A DNA stretch of 8,095 nt, taken from the NCBI GenBank assembly GCA_023229385.1, contig JALNZI010000061.1, positions 1 through 8,095 of the forward strand, given 5' to 3'. This document shows positions 1 to 5,176 of this stretch, in pieces. The translations under genes and the position numbers were made by a program. The stretch comes from Candidatus Omnitrophota bacterium. Lineage in GTDB: Bacteria > Omnitrophota > Gorgyraeia > Gygaellales > Profunditerraquicolaceae. The notes under the pieces were generated by a model that worked only from the letters and a program-made list of their open reading frames with translations, made no database searches and was not told the origin of the DNA. The stretch's first letter is position 1, and each line of letters starts with the position of its first letter.

Positions 1-54
1 AAGATCGCCCAGAAGATTTACGAACAGAGAATAAAAACGCAAGGAGCCAACAAT
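1..54 (+). CDS. 3' end of an upstream coding region in frame with fabZ, probably the LpxC domain/linker of an LpxC-FabZ fusion (partial)
   Basis: Frame 1 is open from the first base into fabZ with no stop. It reads as a basic, helix-like stretch (KIAQKIYEQRIKTQGANN) joined directly to the FabZ methionine. Of the other two forward frames, one stops at 32-34 and the other runs on to a stop inside the start of fabZ. Fused LpxC-FabZ proteins are known in several Gram-negative phyla, with a short charged linker between the deacetylase and dehydratase domains, and this stretch looks like such a linker. Only 18 codons are visible, so LpxC itself cannot be identified here. It is inferred from fabZ and lpxA being the next genes. 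The alternative is a separate upstream gene ending in another frame. Confidence 0.5.
41..46 (+). promoter_or_regulatory. Shine-Dalgarno for an internal or independent fabZ start
   Basis: AAGGAG lies 8 bases before the ATG at 55, a good ribosome binding site. It supports translation of FabZ as a separate protein, even though the upstream frame is open through this point. Both a fused and a free FabZ could be made. Confidence 0.55.
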
Positions 55-492
55 ATGGAAGGTATTTTAGATGTTAATGAGATTATGAAGATTATCCCGC
101 ACCGGCAGCCTTTTTTGTTTGTTGACCGGATAACCCATTTAGAAAAGGGCAAGCGCGCGGTTGGAATTAAGAATGTGACTATCAACGATTATTTCTTTAA
201 AGGGCATTTCCCCGGCCATCCGGTTATGCCGGGTGTAATTATTGTTGAGGCTATGGCCCAGGTAGGCGGGGTAATGATGCTTGCCTCCGAAGAGAACAGG
301 GGGAAACTGGCCTTCTTTTTATCTATTGATAACGTGAAATTCCGTAAACCGGTAGTCCCCGGAGACCAGCTGGTACTTGAGGTTGAGGCAATAAAAGTTA
401 AATCTAAAACCGGGCAGGTCCGCGGCCGGGCATTAGTAAACGGCAAGGTAGTTACGGAAGCGGATTTTGTATGCGCATTAGTGAGTGATTAA
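55..492 (+). CDS. fabZ: 3-hydroxyacyl-[acyl-carrier-protein] dehydratase FabZ (possibly the C-terminal domain of LpxC-FabZ)
   Basis: FabZ dehydrates (3R)-hydroxyacyl-ACP to trans-2-enoyl-ACP in cytoplasmic fatty acid synthesis, drawing on the same hydroxyacyl-ACP pool that LpxA uses for lipid A. The 145 residues cover a whole hot-dog fold of normal family length. Near the N-terminus is the IPHRQPFLFVDR signature (residues 14-25). The active-site segment GHFPGHPVMPG follows, with the catalytic histidine at H51 and the catalytic glutamate at E65 in VEAMAQ. The ATG at 55 has a good SD, but the frame is also open upstream to the window edge, so this may be the second half of an LpxC-FabZ fusion. 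lpxA begins 2 bp after the stop, which implies one transcript and probable translational coupling. The family call is very secure; only the true N-terminus is uncertain. Confidence 0.96.
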   Translation: MEGILDVNEIMKIIPHRQPFLFVDRITHLEKGKRAVGIKNVTINDYFFKGHFPGHPVMPGVIIVEAMAQVGGVMMLASEENRGKLAFFLSIDNVKFRKPVVPGDQLVLEVEAIKVKSKTGQVRGRALVNGKVVTEADFVCALVSD

Positions 493-494
493 AT

Positions 495-1274
495 ATGCAG
501 ATACATCCCAGTGCTATAGTTTCTCCAAAAGCAAAAATAGAGCCCAGCGTAATTGTCGGGCCTTATAGTATAATCGGCGACAATGTCAGTATCGGCGCCA
601 ATACGCTGATTGGCTCGCATTGCGTAATCGAAGGCAATACTACAATTGGAGCCGCCTGCCAGATATTTACCGGCGCAGTTATAGGAAGCAAGCCTCAGGA
701 CTTAAAATTTAAAGGCGAGGATGTCTTCCTGGAGATAGGCAATAACAATATGATCCGCGAGTATTGCACCCTTAATCCGGGTACCGGCCAGGCTGGCAAG
801 ACGGTTATCGGGGATAATAATTTATTAATGGCTTATTCGCATGTTGCCCATGATTGCCGGGTTGGCAGCGATTGTGTGTTGGCGAATAATTGTACTTTAG
901 CCGGCCATGTTACTATTGAAGATAAGGTAGTTATCGGCGGCATAGTGGCAATCCATCAATTTGTCAGAGTCGGTATGCTTTCGATTACCGGAGGTTGTTC
1001 GAAAGTTGTTCAAGACATCCCGCCGTTTTCTACCTGCGATGGGCATCCCGCGCGGGTTTACGGATTAAATCTTATCGGGCTAAGGCGCAAAGGCATTCTT
1101 CGTGAGTCGATTAAGCAAATTGACCGGGCATTTAAATTAATATTTAATTCCGGTTTGTCCGTAAAGCACGCTACTGAAAAAGTGGAAAAAGAATTAACCC
1201 TGACCGAAGAGATAAGCTACCTGATTAATTTTATCAAAAATTCAGAACGCGGCTTGACCCGTTCCTGCCGCTAA
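495..1274 (+). CDS. lpxA: Acyl-[acyl-carrier-protein]--UDP-N-acetylglucosamine O-acyltransferase (LpxA)
   Basis: LpxA transfers a 3-hydroxyacyl chain from ACP to the 3-OH of UDP-GlcNAc, the first step of lipid A synthesis, in the cytoplasm. The 259 residues match the usual family length. Residues 1 to about 185 are imperfect hexapeptide repeats ([I/V]G-x-x-[A/C/N] style) forming a left-handed beta helix. About 70 mostly helical C-terminal residues follow, with the family's NLIGLRRKG motif. H119 in SHVAHD matches the E. coli catalytic H125, and H154 in AIHQF matches H160. The hydrocarbon-ruler position (E. coli G173) is glycine, G167 in TGGCSK, which in characterised enzymes goes with long chains (about C14) rather than C10. 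The start lies 2 bp after fabZ with only a weak SD, consistent with coupling. Confidence 0.97.
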   Translation: MQIHPSAIVSPKAKIEPSVIVGPYSIIGDNVSIGANTLIGSHCVIEGNTTIGAACQIFTGAVIGSKPQDLKFKGEDVFLEIGNNNMIREYCTLNPGTGQAGKTVIGDNNLLMAYSHVAHDCRVGSDCVLANNCTLAGHVTIEDKVVIGGIVAIHQFVRVGMLSITGGCSKVVQDIPPFSTCDGHPARVYGLNLIGLRRKGILRESIKQIDRAFKLIFNSGLSVKHATEKVEKELTLTEEISYLINFIKNSERGLTRSCR

Positions 1275-1295
1275 ATTAAAATAGTATGCTCCTTC

Positions 1296-1337
1296 GCTTA
1301 AACACTTGAAAATTTCAAAGAAATTTTCGGCGTAAGC
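1296..1337 (+). repeat. Inverted repeat / hairpin in the lpxA-lpxI gap
   Basis: Two perfect 9-base arms, GAAAATTTC (1308-1316) and GAAATTTTC (1320-1328), are separated by AAA. An outer 5-bp pair, GCTTA (1296-1300) with TAAGC (1333-1337), closes over an internal loop. No T-run follows, so it is not a typical intrinsic terminator. It could be a transcript-stability element or part of a dispersed palindromic repeat. Confidence 0.6.
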
Positions 1338-1350
1338 TCGGGATAAATTC

Positions 1351-1393
1351 GCGCATTGACTTACTCGTACTATCGTACTCGTAAGCCAAGCGC
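1351..1393 (+). repeat. Second interrupted hairpin just upstream of lpxI
   Basis: The outer arms GCGC (1351-1354) and GCGC (1390-1393) pair, then TTG (1356-1358) with CAA (1387-1389), CTTAC (1360-1364) with GTAAG (1381-1385), and GTAC (1367-1370) with GTAC (1375-1378), leaving the loop TATC. A symmetric TC/TC internal loop separates the last two helices. The base of the stem lies 7 bases before the lpxI ATG, where an SD would be expected and none is seen. It may influence lpxI translation or belong to a repeat family together with the preceding hairpin. Confidence 0.6.
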
Positions 1394-1400
1394 TCATTTA

Positions 1401-2204
1401 ATGGAAAAAATAGGTTTAATCGCCGGAAACAGAAAATTCCCGCTGCTTTTTGCCGCCAGCGCTAAGAAAAAAGGTTATTCTGTGGTTGCTGTTGCTATCA
1501 AAGGCGACACCTCGGCTAAAATTAAGAAATTAGCGGATAAGGTGTATTGGGTAAGCCTTGGCGAATTTAATAAGATCTTCACTATATTTAAATCTGAAGG
1601 GATTAAAAATGTGGTTATGGCCGGCCAGGTCAGCCCGTTTCGGTTATTCAGCAGAGAGATTAATAAAAGCGAGGAGCTTAAGCAGATATTGGCCAGCCTG
1701 AAGGATAAAAAGACAGATACCTTGTTTGGCGCTGTAGCCCAGAGATTAGAGGCAGCAGGATTTAAACTTTTGGATTCCACTACTTTTATTGAGGAGCACT
1801 TGCCTAAATGCGGCACGCTTACCAAGCTTGAGCCGGATTTTGATACCTGGGAAGACATTTACTTTGGTTTAAATCTGGCTAAGTCGGTGGCTGAGCTGGA
1901 TATCGGCCAGACGGTTGCGGTTAAGGCTAAGGCCATAGTTGCAGTTGAAGCTTTCGAGGGTACGGATAATTTAATCCGCCGGGCAGGCAAGGTCGGCCGT
2001 GGCAAGATTGTGGTTGTTAAGGTAAGCAAACCAAGGCAGGATATGCGTTTTGATATCCCGGTTGTGGGATTAAAAACCATTAAGAGCCTGGTTAAGGCGA
2101 AGGCCAGGTGTCTTGCTTTTGAAGCAGGTAAGACACTTTTTATTGATAAAGAAAAAAGCCTTAAGCTTGCCGATAAGAAGGGTATTTCCATAGTTGCGGT
2201 ATAG
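1401..2204 (+). CDS. lpxI: UDP-2,3-diacylglucosamine diphosphatase, LpxI family (DUF1009)
   Basis: LpxI hydrolyses UDP-2,3-diacylglucosamine to lipid X (2,3-diacylglucosamine 1-phosphate) and UMP. It replaces LpxH in many non-gammaproteobacterial Gram-negatives and acts at the inner face of the cytoplasmic membrane. The protein has 267 residues, close to the usual length of about 270. The N-terminus MEKIGLIAGNRKFP is the typical LpxI opening. Further family blocks are AGQVSP (residues 74-79), AQRLEAAGFKLLDST (113-127), EAFEGTDNLIRRAG (183-196) and KPRQDMRFDIPVVG (210-223), whose aspartates D214 and D218 fall in the active-site region of characterised LpxI. The open frame extends upstream to 1356, but the added residues lie inside a hairpin and do not resemble the family, so ATG 1401 is chosen. 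There is no clear SD. Its position after lpxA supports the lipid A role. Confidence 0.93.
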   Translation: MEKIGLIAGNRKFPLLFAASAKKKGYSVVAVAIKGDTSAKIKKLADKVYWVSLGEFNKIFTIFKSEGIKNVVMAGQVSPFRLFSREINKSEELKQILASLKDKKTDTLFGAVAQRLEAAGFKLLDSTTFIEEHLPKCGTLTKLEPDFDTWEDIYFGLNLAKSVAELDIGQTVAVKAKAIVAVEAFEGTDNLIRRAGKVGRGKIVVVKVSKPRQDMRFDIPVVGLKTIKSLVKAKARCLAFEAGKTLFIDKEKSLKLADKKGISIVAV

Positions 2205-2218
2205 TTTTCATAAACTTC

Positions 2219-2247
2219 TTGACATCATCTGGTTGTAGTGTGAGAAT
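2219..2247 (+). promoter_or_regulatory. Sigma70-type promoter for the CBM48 gene
   Basis: A perfect -35 TTGACA (2219-2224), a 17-bp spacer and a -10 GAGAAT (2242-2247) preceded by TGT, an extended -10 motif. Transcription would start near 2254, giving a leader of about 17 bases that contains the SD. The -10 is only 4/6, but the overall match is good and lies in the gap after lpxI. Confidence 0.6.
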
Positions 2248-2257
2248 AAGCGTAAAC

Positions 2258-2265
2258 AAAGGAGG
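2258..2265 (+). promoter_or_regulatory. Strong Shine-Dalgarno of the CBM48 gene
   Basis: AAAGGAGG lies 5 bases before the ATG at 2271, nearly full complementarity to the 16S 3' end. It is much stronger than the sites of the flanking lpxI and radical SAM genes and suggests high translation. Confidence 0.8.
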
Positions 2266-2270
2266 AAATT

Positions 2271-2546
2271 ATGCCACGTTCAGCCGGAACAAAACTGACA
2301 GAGTTTAAGCTGTATGCCCCCGGAGCCAAAAAGGTTGTGCTTGCCGGAAGTTTTAATAACTGGAGTACCAGTAAATTACTTGCTAAAAAAGACAGCAAGG
2401 GTAATTGGTTGGTCAAGGCCGGGCTTAAGCCGGGAAAGTACGAGTATAAATTCATCGTTGATGGATCATGGATCAATGATCCTCATTGTACTTCTTGCGT
2501 AGCCAACTCGCTTGGGACGCATAACTGTGTTGTGGAAGTAAAATAA
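2271..2546 (+). CDS. Single-domain CBM48 / AMPK-beta-type glycogen-binding protein
   Basis: This 91-residue protein is essentially one carbohydrate-binding module of the CBM48 (isoamylase early-set / AMPK beta glycogen-binding) type, with no catalytic domain and no signal peptide, so it is cytoplasmic. Core motifs are VVLAGSFNNW (residues 22-31), GLKPGKYEYKFIVDGSWINDP (51-71) and LGTHN (81-85). Compared with AMPK beta1, the glycogen contacts W100, K126, W133, L146, T148 and N150 appear as W31, K60, W67, L81, T83 and N85, so alpha-glucan binding is plausible. Unusually, it has three cysteines: C73 and C76 in a CxxC inserted after the DP turn, and C86. Its own promoter, strong SD and a following hairpin make it a probable single-gene unit. 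Its role is unknown; glycogen or starch sensing or tethering is inference. Confidence 0.88.
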   Translation: MPRSAGTKLTEFKLYAPGAKKVVLAGSFNNWSTSKLLAKKDSKGNWLVKAGLKPGKYEYKFIVDGSWINDPHCTSCVANSLGTHNCVVEVK

Positions 2547-2578
2547 TTGATTTGTTTGCGGATCGTTAGCTAAACCAA

Positions 2579-2605
2579 AGGGCGCTACTTAATCAGTGGC
2601 GCCCT
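2579..2605 (+). terminator. Hairpin, probable intrinsic terminator of the CBM48 gene
   Basis: A 10-bp stem AGGGCGCTAC / GTGGCGCCCT with one G-T wobble and a 7-base loop is followed by ATCTATT, so the T-tract is weak. It starts 33 bases after the CBM48 stop and ends 7 bases before the next ATG, so it may also shape the leader of the radical SAM gene. Confidence 0.6.
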
Positions 2606-2612
2606 ATCTATT

Positions 2613-3332
2613 ATGAAATATATTTACGGGCCGATAAAATCACGCAGATTAGGGTTATCTTTAGGTTTGAGCCTTAGTTTGGATAAAAAATGTAATCTGG
2701 ATTGTATTTATTGCCAATGGGGCAGGACTGCGGTTACTGTTTCCGAGAGAAAAGAATATGTCCGAGCCGATGAGATTATCCTGGAATTAAAAGATTGGCT
2801 TAAGAATAACCCTCAAGAAGCTAAAGATCTGCGTTTTGTAACCCTTTCCGGGCTGGGTGAACCGACATTAAATACCTGTATCGCAGAATTAATCCGCCGG
2901 GCAAGAGAAGCGACCGGGGCCAATATTGCTGTTATTACTAATTCCACGCTTTTGGGTGATCCCCTGGTGCGTAAATCAATTTTAGGGGCGGATTTGATCG
3001 TTCCTTCTTTGGATTCAGTGGATCCGGAGATATTCAAACAGATTGACCGGCCGTGCGCCGGTATAAAATTAGATGAAATCATTAATGGCCTAGTCGCTTT
3101 AAGGAAAGAATTCCGGGGCAAGATTTGGCTTGAGATAATGTTGATATCCGGGTTAAATGACGATATCCGGCATATTGAAGAATTGAATAAGGTAATCCAG
3201 TGCATAAATCCGGATAAGATTCAGCTTAATTCTCCGGTGCGTTCAACCGCGGAAAAGAATGTTCTTCCTGTTGATAAGGCTAAGTTAGAAAAGATCCGCC
3301 AGATCCTGGGAGATAAAGCAGAAGTTATCTAA
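2613..3332 (+). CDS. Radical SAM protein, COG0731 type (wyosine/TYW1-like annotation)
   Basis: This is a 239-residue radical SAM enzyme of the short COG0731 family, often labelled as a wyosine-type tRNA modification enzyme, though most bacterial members have no proven substrate. The 4Fe-4S cluster ligands are C27, C31 and C34 in CNLDCIYC, the standard CX3CX2C. The SAM-binding GE motif is SGLGEPTLN (residues 79-87). The opening MKYIYGPIKSRRLG is the family's usual N-terminus, which supports ATG 2613 even though no SD is visible and a hairpin ends just 7 bases upstream. No C-terminal accessory domain or second cysteine cluster is present. tRNA-Arg follows 41 bases after the stop and has no clear promoter, so the two may share a transcript. 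The family is secure; the reaction is not. Confidence 0.88.
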   Translation: MKYIYGPIKSRRLGLSLGLSLSLDKKCNLDCIYCQWGRTAVTVSERKEYVRADEIILELKDWLKNNPQEAKDLRFVTLSGLGEPTLNTCIAELIRRAREATGANIAVITNSTLLGDPLVRKSILGADLIVPSLDSVDPEIFKQIDRPCAGIKLDEIINGLVALRKEFRGKIWLEIMLISGLNDDIRHIEELNKVIQCINPDKIQLNSPVRSTAEKNVLPVDKAKLEKIRQILGDKAEVI

Positions 3333-3373
3333 ATGTTTTGTTTTTTGTTGTAAGCCAGTGAGATCTAATTTAT

Positions 3374-3447
3374 GCGCCTGTAGCTCAACTGGATAGAGCG
3401 CTAGCCTTCGGAGCTAGGCGTTGCAGGTTCGACTCCTGCCAGGCGCA
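3374..3447 (+). tRNA. tRNA-Arg (anticodon TCG)
   Basis: The cloverleaf is complete. The acceptor GCGCCTG pairs with CAGGCGC, the anticodon stem is CTAGC/GCTAG, and the loop CTTCGGA places the anticodon TCG at 3408-3410, reading CGA and probably other CGN codons. The T arm is GCAGG/CCTGC with loop TTCGACT. The discriminator is A and CCA is not encoded. It lies between the radical SAM gene and a DUF192 gene that begins 11 bases later. Confidence 0.97.
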
Positions 3448-3458
3448 AAAGTCCGTCT

Positions 3459-3914
3459 ATGTCCGCCGGCAGCAGAAAAGTACAGTTCTTAATTATTCTT
3501 ATCCTTTTGTTTACGGGCATAGGCTTGGTTCAGGTCATTGAATCTTATGCTGGCGAAAAGAAATTGATTCATTTCAAAGGTAATTCTTTTGTTGTGGAGG
3601 TCGCCGAAACAAAGCAAGAGCAAGAAAAAGGCCTGATGTATGTCAGTAGGCTTGCTCCCGAGGAAGGAATGCTGTTTGTTTATCCAGATGAAACCCGCAG
3701 GTCGTTTTACATGAAAAATACGTACTTGCCTTTGGATTTAATCTGGATGGATAAAGAAAAAAGAACTGTCTTTATCAAGAAAAATGCCGAGCCCGGGGAT
3801 TCAGATATTTATGAGACGGTTTATCCCCAGGAAAAAGCTATGTATGTGTTAGAATTAAATGCCGGCAGCGTGGATAGGGTTGGTTTAAAAATAGGGGACG
3901 TACTGCAATTTTAG
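3459..3914 (+). CDS. Exported DUF192 family protein
   Basis: This 151-residue protein has a basic N-terminus followed by a hydrophobic segment (about residues 9-27) ending at SYA-GE, a plausible signal peptidase site, so it is probably periplasmic or membrane-anchored. The rest is a full DUF192 domain: QEQEKGLMYVSRL (residues 53-65), GMLFVYPDE (70-78), FYMKNTYLPLDLIWMD (83-98) and MYVLELNAG (128-136). The biochemical function of DUF192 is not established, and none is claimed here. The ATG starts 11 bases after the tRNA-Arg 3' end with no SD, so the message probably arises by processing of a tRNA-mRNA transcript. The start was chosen because it gives the basic head of a signal peptide. Confidence 0.85.
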   Translation: MSAGSRKVQFLIILILLFTGIGLVQVIESYAGEKKLIHFKGNSFVVEVAETKQEQEKGLMYVSRLAPEEGMLFVYPDETRRSFYMKNTYLPLDLIWMDKEKRTVFIKKNAEPGDSDIYETVYPQEKAMYVLELNAGSVDRVGLKIGDVLQF

Positions 3915-3933
3915 TTATTTTAAAGATAGATAG

Positions 3934-3942
3934 TGGTATAAT
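3934..3942 (+). promoter_or_regulatory. Extended -10 promoter element for the TPR lipoprotein gene
   Basis: TGG followed directly by a perfect TATAAT (3937-3942) forms an extended -10. No good -35 is seen at 17 bp (GTTATT at 3914-3919). Transcription would start near 3949, just ahead of the purine-rich SD AGGGAGGG (3951-3958). Confidence 0.5.
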
Positions 3943-3963
3943 TAATCAAAAGGGAGGGTAGGG

Positions 3964-4302
3964 ATGAAGAAAATTATCATTTTTTTGTGTTTGGCGTTAG
4001 CCGGATGCGCAACAATTTCGAAAGAAAGCAAAATTCCTCAGGAAACTGTTAAGCCGCAAGCAGCCGTTGTTGTTGATCCAAAAGAATTAGATGAAATAAT
4101 CTCGGTATTTAGCGAGGCGATTAAAAACAAGCCTGATTATGCCGGAGCTTATTATAACCGGGCGGCTGCCTATTTCCATAAGCAGGATTATGATAAAAGC
4201 TGGCAGGATATACATAAGGCGGAACAGCTGGGGCTTAATCCTGATTCCAAGTTTCTGGAATTGGTTGAGAAACTGAAAAAAGCCTCCGGCAGGGATAAGT
4301 AG
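3964..4302 (+). CDS. Small TPR-containing lipoprotein
   Basis: This is a 112-residue protein with a lipoprotein signal peptide: MKK, a hydrophobic stretch, then the lipobox LAGC with the lipidated cysteine at C15. It should be anchored in a membrane facing the periplasm. Residues 16 to about 38 form a low-complexity linker. Residues about 40-92 hold one clear tetratricopeptide unit and part of a second: SEAIKNKPDYAGAYYNRAAAYFHKQDYDKSWQDIHKA shows the usual spacing of alanines and aromatics. So few repeats suggest a small protein-protein contact module rather than a full superhelix. The ATG has a strong purine-rich SD and an extended -10 upstream. Partner and function are unknown. Confidence 0.8.
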   Translation: MKKIIIFLCLALAGCATISKESKIPQETVKPQAAVVVDPKELDEIISVFSEAIKNKPDYAGAYYNRAAAYFHKQDYDKSWQDIHKAEQLGLNPDSKFLELVEKLKKASGRDK

Positions 4303-4317
4303 GACCCAATTTAATCA

Positions 4318-4482
4318 ATGTCCGGATATATCTGTCCACATTGTAAGAATCCTGTATATGATGATGAGGCTTTATTGTGCCTTTATTGCGGGGGAAGTCT
4401 TGGCCGCAATAAGCATACAATTATATTTACGGTTTTGATAATTGTAGTATTGTTAAGTTTTATAATCTTAGTTATTCGATAA
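4318..4482 (+). CDS. 54-residue zinc-ribbon protein with one C-terminal membrane segment
   Basis: This short open frame has an N-terminal zinc ribbon with the cysteine pairs CPHC (C6, C9) and CLYC (C21, C24), followed by GG as in many treble-clef/zinc-ribbon heads. After a basic NKH turn there is one hydrophobic segment, TIIFTVLIIVVLLSFIILVI (residues 34-53), that ends with a final arginine. The expected topology is a cytoplasmic zinc head on a C-terminal tail anchor. It starts 15 bases after the TPR lipoprotein stop, probably on the same transcript. The SD is weak (AGGA at 4301-4304, rather far away). The evidence that it is real is the paired CxxC motifs and the single clean hydrophobic span. 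Function is unknown. Confidence 0.7.
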   Translation: MSGYICPHCKNPVYDDEALLCLYCGGSLGRNKHTIIFTVLIIVVLLSFIILVIR

Positions 4483-4500
4483 GCCGCAGGTTGCTTACGT

Positions 4501-4529
4501 TAAAAATGAGTTGATTTTAAGTTATAATG
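4501..4529 (+). promoter_or_regulatory. Sigma70-type promoter for the MORN-repeat gene
   Basis: A -35 TTAAAA (4501-4506, 4/6), a 17-bp spacer and a perfect -10 TATAAT (4524-4529). It lies in the gap after the zinc-ribbon gene, about 55 bases before the next ATG. The bases TTTTAAGTTA before and into the -10 recur in the promoter of tRNA-Lys. Confidence 0.55.
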
Positions 4530-4584
4530 GCAGGATAATAAAACAGCTGGATAAGTTGGTTTAAAGCCGCCAAAGGAGAAACAA

Positions 4585-5088
4585 ATGAAGAAAAAAACTA
4601 TATTATTGCTGGGTATAATTATCGCAGGTTTAATTATCGGGTTTTTCGTAGTCAGGGCAACGGCAAAGGGCTCCGGGGCGTTTAAATCGTATTATCCGGC
4701 TGGTCAGTTAAGGGAATCGGGAAGCCTTAAAGACGGTAAGCTTAGCGGTGCGTTTAAATCGTTTTATCCGAGCGGCCATTTGAAGTTAAGGGCAACCTAT
4801 AGAAATGGCAAAAAAGAGGGCCCGGCCAGATTTTATTTTGAAAGCGGCAAGCTGCAGGCCAAGGTAACTTATAAAAATGATCAATCAGACGGTGTATCCA
4901 AATTTTATTTTGAGAATGGCGCGCTGCAGGCGGAAATGACTTATAAAGCCGGGAAATTAAACGGGGTGTCTAAAACTTATCGAGCCTCAGGTGAAGTTAT
5001 ATATATTGATACCTATGAGAATGGCGAAATGAAAAACCGTAAACCCCAGAATGCCACCGCATTGCCTCAGGCAAGTTCAGCCAAGTAA
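4585..5088 (+). CDS. Membrane-anchored MORN-type (YwqK-like) repeat protein
   Basis: This 167-residue protein has an N-terminal membrane anchor (KKK, then hydrophobic residues 5-23) that could also act as an uncleaved signal. Five tandem repeats of exactly 24 residues follow at 31-54, 55-78, 79-102, 103-126 and 127-150, then a 17-residue polar tail. The repeat pattern is G-x-x-K-x-[YF]-[YF]-x-x-G-x-L followed by a TY-x-[ND]-G-K turn, as in the MORN_2 variant seen in proteins annotated as YwqK-family antitoxins. No toxin partner is visible, so I do not claim an antitoxin role. The SD AAAGGAG lies 6 bases before the ATG, with a promoter upstream. It is probably an extracytoplasmic beta-rich repeat domain of unknown ligand. 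Confidence 0.82.
   Translation: MKKKTILLLGIIIAGLIIGFFVVRATAKGSGAFKSYYPAGQLRESGSLKDGKLSGAFKSFYPSGHLKLRATYRNGKKEGPARFYFESGKLQAKVTYKNDQSDGVSKFYFENGALQAEMTYKAGKLNGVSKTYRASGEVIYIDTYENGEMKNRKPQNATALPQASSAK
4675..5034 (+). repeat. Five tandem 72-bp coding repeats (MORN-type)
   Basis: The five 24-codon repeats of the MORN-type protein follow one another with no length variation. Repeats 1 and 2 share GAFKS-[YF]-YP and nearly the same codons, and repeats 3 and 4 are closest to each other (KFYFE-[SN]-G-x-LQA), which suggests stepwise duplication. Confidence 0.8.
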
Positions 5089-5119
5089 GATTTAGCCGGT
5101 CCGTTAATTCAAAATGAAG

Positions 5120-5148
5120 TTGCAAATTCAGCGGTTTTAAGTTAGAAT
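5120..5148 (+). promoter_or_regulatory. Promoter for tRNA-Lys
   Basis: A -35 TTGCAA (5120-5125, 4/6), a 17-bp spacer and a -10 TAGAAT (5143-5148, 5/6). Transcription would begin near 5155, about 22 bases before the tRNA, a normal distance for a processed tRNA transcript. Confidence 0.6.
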
Positions 5149-5176
5149 ACTCCTTAACCTTAAAACTTAAATCTTA

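Noticed and set aside
1356..1400. N-terminal extension of lpxI by 15 codons from a TTG
   Set aside because: The added residues are encoded by the arms of a hairpin and do not match the family's N-terminus, whereas ATG 1401 gives the standard LpxI opening.
1475..2191. Two - strand open frames opposite lpxI
   Set aside because: They are shadows of lpxI with no motif or SD.
3333..3373. Separate promoter for tRNA-Arg
   Set aside because: The T-rich stretch gives TTGTTG and TAATTT only 15 bp apart, and the -10 would touch the tRNA 5' end, so it could not start a normal precursor.
4235..4420. 61-codon - strand open frame
   Set aside because: It is antisense to the end of the TPR lipoprotein gene and the zinc-ribbon gene, whose sense frames show clear motifs.
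4585..5088. YwqK-like antitoxin of a toxin-antitoxin pair
   Set aside because: No toxin-like gene is adjacent and the protein has a membrane anchor; only the repeat type is shared with proteins so named.
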